Source: Ruminococcus sp. (lineage in GTDB: Bacteria; Bacillota_A; Clostridia; Oscillospirales; Ruminococcaceae). From it: a stretch of DNA of 64,000 nucleotides. Every line of letters starts with the position of its first letter. Positions within the stretch are counted from its first letter, which is position 1. Position numbers and translations under genes: made by a program. Below the pieces are notes generated by a model, which was given only the letters and a program-made list of their open reading frames with translations, ran no database searches and was not told the origin of the DNA. Location of the stretch: contig JAFVAN010000023.1 of assembly GCA_017480485.1 (NCBI GenBank), positions 20,666 through 84,665 of the forward strand, given 5' to 3'. Shown in pieces: positions 39,887-48,818 of this stretch.

Positions 39887-42298
39887 ATGGATCTTTCAAT
39901 GAGATGGCTCGCAGATTATGTTGACTGCGATATGCCTATAAAGGATTTTGTTTCGGGCATCACCCTCTCGGGCTCTAAGGTAGAGTGCTATGGTGAGGAG
40001 GGCGACTACCTCGAAAATGTTGTAGTCGGACAGGTGAAGGACATCGTGCCCCACCCCGATTCCGACCATATGTTTATCTGTCAGGTTGACGTGGGCGAGG
40101 AGGAGCTTGTCCAGATCGTCACCGGCGCCCAGAACGTCAAGAAGGACGACTTCGTCCCCGTTGCAAAGCACAAGTCTCAGGTGCTGCACGAGGGTAAGCC
40201 TGTCAAGATAACCAAGGGCAAGCTCAGGGGAGAGGTGTCTAACGGTATGCTCTGCTCCCTCGCCGAGCTGGGCCTGACCCTCCACGACTTCCCCTACGCC
40301 ATCGAGGACGGCATCTTCATCCTTGGCGAGGACTGCGACAGGACCGTGGGCAAGGACATAAGAGAGGCCATCGGCTTCAACGACACCACCGTTGAGTTCG
40401 AGATCACCTCTAATCGCCCCGACTGCCTCTCGGTGATCGGACTGGCAAGAGAGACCTCCGCCACCTTCGACCTGCCCCTCAAGGTCAAGAAGCCCGAGTA
40501 CAAGGGCGTGGACGGGGACGTGAACGACTATCTTAAAGTCAAGATACACAACACCGACCTCTGCAAGCGCTACATCGGCGCCATCGTCAAGAACGTAAAG
40601 ATCGAGCCCTCGCCCCGCTGGATGAGGGAGAGGCTCCGCGCCAGCGGCGTGCGCCCCATCAATAATTTCGTTGATATCACTAACTTTGTAATGCTGGAAT
40701 ACGGCAGGCCCATGCACGCCTTCGACCTGCGCTATGTCGAGGGCGGCGAGATAAACGTCAGAAACGCCAAGGCAGGGGAGACCATCACAACTCTCGACGG
40801 CATCGAGCGTGAGCTCTCCGAGGAGATGCTGGTCATCGCGGATGCTAAAAAGCCCGTGGCCGTAGCAGGCGTTATGGGCGGCGAGTACAGCGGCATCATG
40901 GACGACACCACAACAGTTGTTTTCGAGTCCGCCTGCTTTGACGGAGCCAGCGTTGCCACCACCGCCAAGAAGCTGCGTATGCGCACCGACGCCTCCTCCA
41001 GATACGACAAGGGCCTTGACCCCCACGAGTGCTATGAGGCACTTATGCGCGCCTGCCAGCTGGTAGAGGAGCTGGGTGCAGGTGAGGTCATCCACAACTA
41101 CATCGACGAGAACTACCAGTGCGAGCAGCCAAGGACCGTTGATTTCAGCGCCGAGTGGATCAATAACTTCCTCGGCACCGACATCCCCGAGGCCCAGATG
41201 ATCGACTACCTGAACAAGCTGGACATAAAGGTGGAGAACGGCAAGGCCATCTCCCCCTGGTTCAGAGTTGACCTCAATATCAAGTCCGATATCGCCGAGG
41301 AGATCGCAAGGCTCTACGACTATAACAATATCCCCGATACCATCATCCGCGGAGTGGCTCAGGCCCAGTACACCCCCAAGCAGAAGTTTGAGAGAAAGCT
41401 GACTCAGGCCGCCCTTGCAATGGGTCTCAACGAGATCACCACCTTCTCCTTCATCTCGCCCAAGTATTTCGATAAGATAAACCTCCCCGCAGACTCAAAG
41501 CTTCGGGAGACCGTTGTCATCTCCAACCCTCTGGGCGAGGACACTAGCGTTATGAGGACCACCCTTCTGCCTTCGGTCTGCGAGGTGCTGGCAAGGAACT
41601 ACAGCTACCGCAACCCCGAGGCCTATGTCTTCGAGATGGGCAATGAGTACCTGCCTGTACAGGGCGAGGTGCTGCCCACCGAGCCTATCAGAATGGGCAT
41701 CGGCGTTTATGACACCGAGAGCGACTTTGACTTCTTCTCCCTCAAGGGCATGGTAGAGGGCATCCTTGACAGAGCAGGCCTCACGGATTACGAGGTCTCC
41801 CGCCCCGACGCTGACTGCGTCTTTGACGAGGCCTCGGCCTTCCATCCCGGAAGAGTTGCAGTCATCACCGCCGAGGGCGAGCAGCTTGCCATCTTCGGCG
41901 AGCTCCATCCCGCAGTATGCGAGAACTACGGAATCGGCACAAGGGCCTACGCCGCAAAGATAAACATCCCCGAGCTGATGAACAGGTCTCAGGGCGACAA
42001 GAAGTACCGCCCGCTGCCTAAGTTCCCCGCCACCACCAGAGACATCTCTGTGGTCTGCGACGCAGCCACTCCCGTGGCCCAGCTTGAAAAGGCCATCCGC
42101 GGCGCTGTGGGCTCCATCCTCGAGAAGGTGACGCTGTTCGATGTCTACACAGGCGAGCAGATCGAGCAGGGCAAGAAGAGCGTTTCCTATTCCATCTCCA
42201 TGCGCTCTCACGATGCCACCCTCACCGACGAGCAGGCAGACAAGGCCATGGACAAGGTAGTCAAGGCCCTCTCGGCTCTTGGCGCAGAGAGAAGATAA
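39887..42298 (+). CDS. pheT: Phenylalanyl-tRNA synthetase beta subunit
   Basis: Tetrahedral partner of PheS, 803 residues as usual. Order of parts: tRNA-binding OB domain (VVGQVKDIVPHPDSDHMFIC), B3/B4 region with the editing site (DITNFVMLEYGRPMHAFDL), B5 region, and the C-terminal ferredoxin-like anticodon-binding domain (RPLPKFPATTRDISVVCD). GGAGGAAATATAC precedes the ATG. Confidence 0.98.
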   Translation: MDLSMRWLADYVDCDMPIKDFVSGITLSGSKVECYGEEGDYLENVVVGQVKDIVPHPDSDHMFICQVDVGEEELVQIVTGAQNVKKDDFVPVAKHKSQVLHEGKPVKITKGKLRGEVSNGMLCSLAELGLTLHDFPYAIEDGIFILGEDCDRTVGKDIREAIGFNDTTVEFEITSNRPDCLSVIGLARETSATFDLPLKVKKPEYKGVDGDVNDYLKVKIHNTDLCKRYIGAIVKNVKIEPSPRWMRERLRASGVRPINNFVDITNFVMLEYGRPMHAFDLRYVEGGEINVRNAKAGETITTLDGIERELSEEMLVIADAKKPVAVAGVMGGEYSGIMDDTTTVVFESACFDGASVATTAKKLRMRTDASSRYDKGLDPHECYEALMRACQLVEELGAGEVIHNYIDENYQCEQPRTVDFSAEWINNFLGTDIPEAQMIDYLNKLDIKVENGKAISPWFRVDLNIKSDIAEEIARLYDYNNIPDTIIRGVAQAQYTPKQKFERKLTQAALAMGLNEITTFSFISPKYFDKINLPADSKLRETVVISNPLGEDTSVMRTTLLPSVCEVLARNYSYRNPEAYVFEMGNEYLPVQGEVLPTEPIRMGIGVYDTESDFDFFSLKGMVEGILDRAGLTDYEVSRPDADCVFDEASAFHPGRVAVITAEGEQLAIFGELHPAVCENYGIGTRAYAAKINIPELMNRSQGDKKYRPLPKFPATTRDISVVCDAATPVAQLEKAIRGAVGSILEKVTLFDVYTGEQIEQGKKSVSYSISMRSHDATLTDEQADKAMDKVVKALSALGAERR

Positions 42299-42375
42299 CG
42301 CGAATAACTGTCCGTAAATTTGCACAGAAAAATTGGTTAGTATTTGTGCAATCCTACTGTTTTTTATCAAAAGAC

Positions 42376-42404
42376 TTGTTATTTGCCCCGCTTCGGTATA
42401 TAAT
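42376..42404 (+). promoter_or_regulatory. Sigma-A promoter of ireB
   Basis: TTGTTA at 42376-42381 and TATAAT at 42399-42404, spacer 17 bases, 46 bases before the start codon. Confidence 0.78.
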
Positions 42405-42450
42405 ATAAGAGGAACAAAAGGAATCCCACAAGGGCAAAGGAGTTGATCGT

Positions 42451-42702
42451 ATGCACGAACAGACAATGGAGTTTTCAGTAGTTCGGGATAAGAACGACGA
42501 GATCAAGCTGACCCTTACCAAGATCTATGACGCACTCAAAGAAAAGGGCTATAATCCCATCAATCAGATCGTGGGCTACATCCTCTCGGAGGACCCGACC
42601 TACATAACCACCTACAACAGCGCGCGCAGTCTGATACGTCATATTGATCGCGATGAGCTGCTTCAGGAGCTTGTCAAGAATTATCTTGACGTGGACAAGT
42701 GA
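42451..42702 (+). CDS. ireB: IreB-family (UPF0297/DUF965) regulatory phosphoprotein
   Basis: A small cytoplasmic protein of 83 residues; in Enterococcus IreB is phosphorylated by the PASTA kinase IreK and affects cell-wall stress resistance. The family pattern is clear: [46 protein letters not shown]. In most Firmicutes it follows alaS and precedes ruvX; here it stands alone with its own promoter and terminator. A PASTA-domain kinase-like protein is encoded 16 kb away, but that protein looks catalytically dead. Confidence 0.95.
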   Translation: MHEQTMEFSVVRDKNDEIKLTLTKIYDALKEKGYNPINQIVGYILSEDPTYITTYNSARSLIRHIDRDELLQELVKNYLDVDK

Positions 42703-42733
42703 AACGCGGCCGCAATTAAATGTTTATATTCAA

Positions 42734-42774
42734 GGCACTTGTGTCAGGCACCTGACATAGGTGCCTTTTTGTTT
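42734..42774 (+). terminator. Terminator of ireB
   Basis: AAGGCACTTGTGTCAGG-CA-CCTGACATAGGTGCCTT followed by TTTG, about 30 bases after the stop. Confidence 0.88.
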
Positions 42775-42793
42775 CTTTGTGCAGCGGCCGCTC

Positions 42794-42917
42794 AATGAAT
42801 AGTGAATAGTGAAAAAAGAATAATGAATAATCAAGGTGTCCGCTGCGCGAACGAATTAAATATCATCGCCGAAGGCGATACCTTAATTATTCATTATTCA
42901 CTATTCATTATTCATTT
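42794..42917. repeat. MITE-like inverted-repeat element
   Basis: About 124 bases with ends made of repeated ATGAATA/GTGAATA units: AATGAATAGTGAATAGTG at the left and CACTATTCATTATTCATT at the right, with ATCGCCGAAGGCGAT in the centre. It ends at the last base of the spoIVA stop region, so it lies between converging genes. Confidence 0.75.
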
Positions 42918-44393
42918 TTACAGTATAAAGCATATGAGCCCCGAGCAGCCCTCGTTTATCATCCGCTCGATGGTCTCGGCCAGCTTGCCCTTGGCGGCGG
43001 GGTCAAGGCGGGAGAGCTTGGTGTGCAGGCCCTCGTTCACCAGCTCGTGCAAAGACTTGCCGAAGATATTGCTCTCCCAGATCTTCTCCGGGGCGTCCTC
43101 GAATTCGTCCAGCATATACATCACAAGCTCCTCGCTCTGGCGCTCAGAGCCGACTATGGGGCTCACCTCCGTGTTGATGGTGGCCTTCATAAGATGGATG
43201 GAGGGAGCGCTGGCCCTGAGGCGCACGCCGTATTTGCCCCCCTGCTTGATGACCTCGGGCTCCTCCAGCCGCAGCTCCTCCATGGAGGGCATCACTATGC
43301 CGTAGCCCGTCTCCTCCACCTCGCTGAGGGCCTTGGCGAACTTGGAGTATTTCTTCTTCATCTTCACAAGCTCTAAGATCTGGGGCATCAGGTCGCTTTC
43401 GCTCTCTATGTCAAGGCCCGTGGCCTCGCCAACGATCTTAAAGAACAGCCTGCTGTCGATCTCGGCGCTTATGGCGGCGCTGCCTGTGCCAAGGTCTATG
43501 GAGCGCACGCTGCTGTTTTGTATGTATTCGCAGGCCCCAAGGCGACGGGCAAATTCGGGGATGTCCCGCAGGGTCTCGGCCGCCGCCGCGCATTCTCTTA
43601 CTCCCGTGAATACCGCGTCCTTCAGCCAGTGGCCCTTCTCAAGGGTGTTTATCCACGAGGGCATCTCAATGTTTATCTCCTTGATGGGGAAGGCGTAGAG
43701 CAGCTGCTCCATTATGTCCCTTATGTCCCGCTCGCTAAGGTCGATGCAGCTTACGGGCAGCACAGGGGCAGAATATCTCTCCGAGAGTGCGGCTGCCAGA
43801 GACCGGGCCTCCTCACCCTCGGGCTCGATGCTGTTCAGCAGCACCACAAAGGGCTTGTCGATGGCCTTTAGCTCTGAGATCACCCGCTCCTCGCATTCCT
43901 CGTACTCCTCTCGTGGAAGGTCCGTGATGCTGCCGTCGGTGGTGATGACAAGACCCACGGTGCTGTGCTCGGTTATCACCTTTCGGGTGCCTACCTCGGC
44001 GGCCATGTTGAAGGGCACCTCGCTGTCGAACCATGGGGTCATGACCATTCGAGGGGCCTCGTCCTCGATGTAGCCCTGGGCGCTGGGGATTATGTAGCCC
44101 ACGCAGTCGATGAGCCGCACGCTCATCTTTGCTCCGCTTTCCAGCTGAAGCTCCACCGCCTCCTCAGGCACGAACTTGGGCTCGGTGGTCATGATGGTCC
44201 TGCCCGCCGCAGACTGGGGCAGCTCATCCACTGCCCGCTCCCGCATAAAGTCGTCCCCGATGTTGGGGATGACGAAATTTTCCATGAACTGCTTGATGAA
44301 GCTGGACTTGCCTGTCCTCACGGGGCCTACCACCCCGATATATATGTTGCCGCCCGTCCTGACGGAGATATCGCTGTAAATGTCGTTGCTCAT
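42918..44393 (-). CDS. spoIVA: Stage IV sporulation protein A
   Basis: The ATP-hydrolysing base-layer protein that polymerises on the forespore and carries the spore coat. The 491 residues match the family length. Walker A is GPVRTGKSS at about 23-31, followed by MRERAVDELPQSAAGRTIMT, the Walker B-like IDCVGYIIPSAQG, and a C-terminus GCSGLICFIL that in Bacillus anchors SpoVM. AGGAGGCAG precedes the start. It lies 16 bases after sipL on the same strand. Confidence 0.97.
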   Translation of the reverse strand: MSNDIYSDISVRTGGNIYIGVVGPVRTGKSSFIKQFMENFVIPNIGDDFMRERAVDELPQSAAGRTIMTTEPKFVPEEAVELQLESGAKMSVRLIDCVGYIIPSAQGYIEDEAPRMVMTPWFDSEVPFNMAAEVGTRKVITEHSTVGLVITTDGSITDLPREEYEECEERVISELKAIDKPFVVLLNSIEPEGEEARSLAAALSERYSAPVLPVSCIDLSERDIRDIMEQLLYAFPIKEINIEMPSWINTLEKGHWLKDAVFTGVRECAAAAETLRDIPEFARRLGACEYIQNSSVRSIDLGTGSAAISAEIDSRLFFKIVGEATGLDIESESDLMPQILELVKMKKKYSKFAKALSEVEETGYGIVMPSMEELRLEEPEVIKQGGKYGVRLRASAPSIHLMKATINTEVSPIVGSERQSEELVMYMLDEFEDAPEKIWESNIFGKSLHELVNEGLHTKLSRLDPAAKGKLAETIERMINEGCSGLICFIL

Positions 44394-44409
44394 TGTTTCT
44401 GCCTCCTTT

Positions 44410-45933
44410 TCAGTTTGTGAGCGGTATCAGCAGCATACCGCCGTTTTCCGCTGTCTCGGCCCCAAGCTCGTTCTCCTCGATTATGGCCTTCACCGAGGTC
44501 TTGTATTTTTTTGCAATGTCCCAGAGGCGCTCGCCCTCGCCAACGCGGTAGAGCTTCAAGGCACAGCTGCCCCGGCTGTCAGAGAGCTTTTCCTCGCTGA
44601 CAGTAATGTTTGTCAGCGGACGTGGACAGCTGCGGCTGCTGCGGTTCACGGTAAGCAGAACCTCTGCCCGTATGTCCGCCGAGTTGTCAGAGGTCAGCTG
44701 ATAGGTCAGGGTCCCTGTCTCCACGGCTGTTACCTCGCAGCCCTCGTCGGGCTCGAACTCAAAGGGCAGCTCGTTTTCAAGATAGATGGCCCCGCCGTCG
44801 CCGTTCATGCCGATAAGGGTCACAAGGGCAGTGCCGCTGACAGTGCCGTCCCGTACGGTGAAGCTCTCCGCCTCGCACCTGCAGCAGCAAACCGAGGCGA
44901 TGTTGCCGTCCTCGTATCGCAGGGTGCCTGAAAGGCTAAGCTGCTCCGTGGACTTTTCACGCCGCCCCTCGATGGTGAAGTCGCCGCTCTCGCACTCACA
45001 TTCATACTGGGTCGAGAAGGCGTCCGTAACGGCGTCGGCGTTCTTGTATCTCAGGGCGGTGCAGTTCATTATCAGAACTATCTCACATTCAAGGCTCCGT
45101 GGGTCGCTGCTCTTGGAGACAATGTCGCAGCCCGCCGAGACTATGTCTATGCTTATCTCGCAGCTCTCGTCCACGCCCTCAAGGTCCAGCACCTGACTGA
45201 AGGGCACCGCGAACTGCATCATCTCTGCGGCGGCTCCCGAGGCGGACTCCTCGTTCGGTATGTATTCAACGCTCAGAGCTATCTCGCCCTTGCAGACCGC
45301 CTTGCCCGATACCAGCTTTACCTCCTGAGCTCTGGCGGCGCAGTCGGTGCTGATGATAGCGGCAGGTGCGGGCTTTGCCTCTCCCAGATCCAGCTCCTCT
45401 ATCATGGTTATGCGCTTCGAGGCCGCCATCCTCTCGGAGATGTAGCTGACCTCGGACTTCCTGAGCTGGATGCCTGCGCCCTCGGCGTCGGAGATAAATT
45501 CCTTCTTCCGCTCGCAAACAACGTTCACCCTTACGGTCACGGCGCCCCTTACGTCCAGCCTTCGGGGGCTTATCACCCTGCAATTCAGGTAATCCACCCT
45601 CGGGCAGGCATAGATCAGCGGCGAGCGGCAGTCCTCGGGCAGGTCGATAGTCTTTGTGCAGCTGAGCTTCTGTTCAAGTACGTTTATCCTTCCCGAATTT
45701 TCGCTCAGGTACAGCACCTTTATCAGCGCCTCCAGCTCCATAGATGCCTTGTCGCCGTTCACGCTCTGAGATATCACCCTTGGATACGCCCTGCATTTCA
45801 GTATCCTGAAAATGTCGGGGCAGTAGTCGGGCAGGATGAAGTCCTTTTCCAGCGATTGCTCGAACTGTGTCTCGACCGCGCTGCAGCATTGAACGAAGGT
45901 GTCTTTTTTTGCATTGAATCGTGTAGCAGCCAT
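44410..45933 (-). CDS. sipL: SipL-like spore coat protein (SPOCS domains plus LysM)
   Basis: A 507-residue protein with DUF3794/SPOCS-type repeats in the N-terminal and middle parts (EKDFILPDYCPDIFRILKCR, then KGEIALSVEYIP) and a C-terminal LysM domain (LYRVGEGERLWDIAKKYKTS, ending GGMLLIPL). In Clostridioides difficile SipL has this order, is 519 residues long and binds SpoIVA through its LysM domain. The adjacent spoIVA gene supports the call. AGGAGGAAC lies before the ATG. Expression in the mother cell by sigma-E is expected; no clear promoter is visible. Confidence 0.88.
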   Translation of the reverse strand: MAATRFNAKKDTFVQCCSAVETQFEQSLEKDFILPDYCPDIFRILKCRAYPRVISQSVNGDKASMELEALIKVLYLSENSGRINVLEQKLSCTKTIDLPEDCRSPLIYACPRVDYLNCRVISPRRLDVRGAVTVRVNVVCERKKEFISDAEGAGIQLRKSEVSYISERMAASKRITMIEELDLGEAKPAPAAIISTDCAARAQEVKLVSGKAVCKGEIALSVEYIPNEESASGAAAEMMQFAVPFSQVLDLEGVDESCEISIDIVSAGCDIVSKSSDPRSLECEIVLIMNCTALRYKNADAVTDAFSTQYECECESGDFTIEGRREKSTEQLSLSGTLRYEDGNIASVCCCRCEAESFTVRDGTVSGTALVTLIGMNGDGGAIYLENELPFEFEPDEGCEVTAVETGTLTYQLTSDNSADIRAEVLLTVNRSSRSCPRPLTNITVSEEKLSDSRGSCALKLYRVGEGERLWDIAKKYKTSVKAIIEENELGAETAENGGMLLIPLTN

Positions 45934-46291
45934 ATACCTGTTCCTCCTGTCTGTTCAGCTTTTTTAAGTCTGCTAAGACAGTATATTCCCTCACCCTCGG
46001 GAATATGCCAAAAGGGGCTATTGGCGAAAAATGGGGTTTAGTGTGCAGAAATTTCGCCGTATGATCATACTTGAACTCAAGCTCGAGCTGTCCCATTACA
46101 TTGCAGTTTCAAGGCTGATGTTTTTTAGAAAGCGCCCTGCTTCGGGGCGCTTTTTGCGTTTAATTATCAGAGCCTTCGGGGATTTAACAATAACTGCATA
46201 GATGATCATTGTTTTATTTGATATAATAATGAACGAAAAAGGCTTTTTATTTCGTATATATTATAGGAGCTGCAAGGAGAGGAGGGCGAAG
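45934..46291. other. Divergent intergenic region between sipL and the ECF sigma gene
   Basis: 358 bases. It holds a hairpin TATTCCC-TCACCCTC-GGGAATA (about 45982-46001), a perfect palindrome GTATGATCATAC (46059-46070) that could bind a protein, a plus-strand terminator-like stem AAAGCGCCC-TGCTTC-GGGGCGCTTTTT (46130-46156), and an AT-rich stretch with TATAAT at about 46222. No ORF is convincing. The terminator has no obvious gene to end. Confidence 0.5.
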
Positions 46292-46771
46292 ATGGACAAG
46301 CTGCTTGTGTCAGGTGCTTACGAAAAATACATTGATACTCTTGTGCGCGCTGCGTGGCACTACACGGGCGAGCTCCACTCGGCCCAGGACAGCGCGGAGG
46401 AGGCCTTCCTTCGCCTGCTTTCACAGGAGGATATGGAGGACAGCAGGATTCTCCCCTGGCTGATAAAAACGACTGTCAACATTGCAAAGGATCATATGAA
46501 GTCTGCGGAGCATCGAAGGACGGTATCCCTTGAGCTTGCAGACGAGGCTGTGACCGACGACGAAACAGAGCTTGCCAAAAGAGCCTTTATGAGAGCCATG
46601 CTCTCGCTGCCCGAAAAATACCGCCTGCCGCTGCTGCTCTATCTTTCGGAGGGTTACACGATAAACGAAACGGCGGAGCTCATCGGCAAAAAGCCCAACA
46701 CAGTATCAACACTTATCCGCCGCGGCAGAAAACTGCTGCAAAAGGCGTATGAAAAGGAGGTAGTAATATGA
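46292..46771 (+). CDS. ECF-type RNA polymerase sigma factor
   Basis: A 159-residue sigma factor with region 2 (YEKYIDTLVRAAWHYTGELH, DSAEEAFLRLL) and region 4 (LPEKYRLPLLLYLSEGYTIN, IGKKPNTVSTLIRRGRKLL), without region 3. AGGAGGGCGAAG before the ATG at 46292 decides the start against an opening to 46202. Its stop overlaps the next gene by four bases, as sigma/anti-sigma pairs usually do. Confidence 0.92.
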   Translation: MDKLLVSGAYEKYIDTLVRAAWHYTGELHSAQDSAEEAFLRLLSQEDMEDSRILPWLIKTTVNIAKDHMKSAEHRRTVSLELADEAVTDDETELAKRAFMRAMLSLPEKYRLPLLLYLSEGYTINETAELIGKKPNTVSTLIRRGRKLLQKAYEKEVVI

Positions 46772-48795
46772 CCGATCTGAAAAATGCCGAGCAGGTCTAC
46801 AGGCTGGCAATGAAGTCTGTTTTTGGCAAAGCGGCTGTCAGTAACAGCTTATCGGAGGAAGTGAAGGAGTTCAAAAGGCCCTCCGCTTATGTCAGGAGAT
46901 GCTTTCCGTTTATTGCCGCGGCTGTTCTTGCAGTTTTTGTTTCTGTCTCTGCGATAGCTTTAGGCTCGGCGATAAAAGCGCGGCCCGCAGACAGCGTCTC
47001 TGCCCCCAGCAGTTCAACGGATGAAGTAATACAGATCAAGGAGGCTGACACAGCTTATTCAAGCGCCGAGGAAAGCATCCAGCTGCTCCTGCGGTGGTAT
47101 GACAGCCTTTTAGAGCCGGACAAGTCCTCCTGTGAAAAAGACTTCCTTGAACAATACGAAAGCCTGAGAGCGGTGCAAGCCGAGCGGATCAAAGAGCTGC
47201 GGCGGAGCGGCGGCGAAGAGTACACGCTCCTTGACGCAGGCCTTGACGATCAGGGCATTTTGAGGCTCGAGGTGTTTTCGCCTGCAAACACTGCCATTGG
47301 AGCCTGTGACAACTGTATATGCTATACCTCGGGCGGAAGTATACAGATGTCCTGTGAGCTGCCGGGGTACAGCAGCTCAGCAGTGGATGATTCGATAATA
47401 ACTCTCTTTATCCGCCCAAAGGAAACCACGGACGAGCTCTCGGGCGATGTTGAGCTTGTCTTATTTAACGACGGAAAACACCCGGAGGATACAAGCGTCA
47501 GCTGGGTCTTCAAGCTGTCGATCGACACGCAAAACAGATATTTGAACAGAGAAAAACATAATGAAATGTTATCGGAGGTAAATATGCTCAAACAAAAACT
47601 GATACCTGTATTATCCTCGCTTATGCTCCTCACAGCCTGCAATGAAGCTCCGGATGATGTAATTTCACGTAACAATGAACGGGAGGCACAGCAAAATGCC
47701 GCTCAGACTGAGAGCAAAGAAAACGAGAAGATCGATTTTATAGATGGAGAAGCAGTGAGAGCTGATGCTGATGAAGCGATCAAAATGAAGCTATCAAATT
47801 TTACTTTGCGTGATGGGATATCCGTCGATCTGCCGAAGGAATTCATTCACTGTGATTTTGTTCATATGGTGGATCGTTCAGAGGAAGGCAAAAGGCTTTC
47901 TGAGTTGTTTTTTTCTGAAGAAGAACTCTCAAAGGTCAATGTCGAAAAACATTCTGAGAGGTTATCAGATGTTGTTGATGATGAAAACAGACCAGACCCT
48001 AATTTAATAACATATTCAGGATTTCACAGCGAAGAGGCAGGCTTGCATTTTTCTGTATGGGATAACGGCTTTATATGCTATATGAAGCCGCAGTTTATTT
48101 TTAATTTCGGCGATGGGACGGTAATAAAGGAGTATAATTTGGATTTAGGAGACGACCTTTCGGATAAATACACTCTCAGTGGCAAGGAAGTCACCGTAGC
48201 GGCTGCAGCCGAAAAAGGCCAGGAATGGCTTGATCAGATATATAAAAGACAGATCGAGCCCGAATATGATTATAAGATCAAAAGAATATCTGTCGTATCA
48301 GATGATCTTGGCGAGCTCAGTTTTCATCTGTATGCCTGCAAGGTCTATAACGGAGTTGAGATAGACAGCTTATGCGTAAAGGCTTTGGACGGAGTTATAT
48401 ACCGTGAGGTCGATTCTATGGAGCTTATTACAGCTGACGGCAGCGAATTCGGGTGGTTTTCAACAGGAGATGGACCTGTATCCACTGTTCTCGGGAATAA
48501 GGTCAGCCAAATAGTTTCATTATCCTCAGCATTAAAGTATATAGAAAAAACATTTACTGATTTTGACCGCGTAATGACAATTGACGAGATCAATCTCATA
48601 TATACCGTATCGCCGCAATATGATACAGAGTCTGGCATGAGATATGATTCTCCCGGAACAAAGTGCACGGGAAGCCTTGCGTGGGAATTTGTGATCGACG
48701 CTCCCGCATCACAAAAGAGTGAAAACAGTGAGAACTGTAAGTATATCTTAATTGATGCAGAGACCGGCGAGCTGGACTATCAATTTGATAATTGA
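46768..48795 (+). CDS. Anti-sigma-like protein fused in frame to a lipoprotein
   Basis: The 675-residue frame begins as an anti-sigma-like protein: cytoplasmic helices at 1-45 (MTDLKNAEQVYRLAMKSVFG), one membrane helix at about 48-70 (CFPFIAAAVLAVFVSVSAIA) and an outer domain to about 265. Then, without any stop, it continues at residue 273 into a complete lipoprotein signal (MLKQKLIPVLSSLMLLTACN). A perfect GGAGGTAAAT sits right before that internal ATG, so the second part can be made on its own. The first gene has probably lost its stop. As one protein the internal signal would be a second membrane segment. Confidence 0.75.
   Translation: MTDLKNAEQVYRLAMKSVFGKAAVSNSLSEEVKEFKRPSAYVRRCFPFIAAAVLAVFVSVSAIALGSAIKARPADSVSAPSSSTDEVIQIKEADTAYSSAEESIQLLLRWYDSLLEPDKSSCEKDFLEQYESLRAVQAERIKELRRSGGEEYTLLDAGLDDQGILRLEVFSPANTAIGACDNCICYTSGGSIQMSCELPGYSSSAVDDSIITLFIRPKETTDELSGDVELVLFNDGKHPEDTSVSWVFKLSIDTQNRYLNREKHNEMLSEVNMLKQKLIPVLSSLMLLTACNEAPDDVISRNNEREAQQNAAQTESKENEKIDFIDGEAVRADADEAIKMKLSNFTLRDGISVDLPKEFIHCDFVHMVDRSEEGKRLSELFFSEEELSKVNVEKHSERLSDVVDDENRPDPNLITYSGFHSEEAGLHFSVWDNGFICYMKPQFIFNFGDGTVIKEYNLDLGDDLSDKYTLSGKEVTVAAAAEKGQEWLDQIYKRQIEPEYDYKIKRISVVSDDLGELSFHLYACKVYNGVEIDSLCVKALDGVIYREVDSMELITADGSEFGWFSTGDGPVSTVLGNKVSQIVSLSSALKYIEKTFTDFDRVMTIDEINLIYTVSPQYDTESGMRYDSPGTKCTGSLAWEFVIDAPASQKSENSENCKYILIDAETGELDYQFDN
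47584..48795 (+). CDS. Lipoprotein from internal start within the fused frame
   Basis: A 403-residue protein starting at ATG 47584 with GGAGGTAAAT upstream. Signal peptide with lipobox LLTAC (Cys at about 20), then an acidic spacer and a secreted domain of about 340 residues. The C-terminal part has a PepSY-like feel (DAETGELDYQFDN end) but I cannot name a family. It is more A/T-rich than the flanking genes. I think this is the true independent product; a reader should treat it and the longer frame as alternatives. Confidence 0.7.
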   Translation: MLKQKLIPVLSSLMLLTACNEAPDDVISRNNEREAQQNAAQTESKENEKIDFIDGEAVRADADEAIKMKLSNFTLRDGISVDLPKEFIHCDFVHMVDRSEEGKRLSELFFSEEELSKVNVEKHSERLSDVVDDENRPDPNLITYSGFHSEEAGLHFSVWDNGFICYMKPQFIFNFGDGTVIKEYNLDLGDDLSDKYTLSGKEVTVAAAAEKGQEWLDQIYKRQIEPEYDYKIKRISVVSDDLGELSFHLYACKVYNGVEIDSLCVKALDGVIYREVDSMELITADGSEFGWFSTGDGPVSTVLGNKVSQIVSLSSALKYIEKTFTDFDRVMTIDEINLIYTVSPQYDTESGMRYDSPGTKCTGSLAWEFVIDAPASQKSENSENCKYILIDAETGELDYQFDN

Positions 48796-48818
48796 ATTGA
48801 TCTCTAAGGAGAAATAAT

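Noticed and set aside
39896..41095. A 399-codon minus-strand frame over pheT
   Set aside because: Antisense shadow of pheT, which is certain by homology.
42451..42702. A direct functional pair of ireB with the PASTA protein at 58869
   Set aside because: The kinase homologue lacks catalytic residues and lies 16 kb away, so no phosphorylation link can be claimed.
46130..46156. Terminator as evidence for a small plus-strand gene at 45934-46130
   Set aside because: No promoter, start or coding pattern could be found on the plus strand in this stretch.
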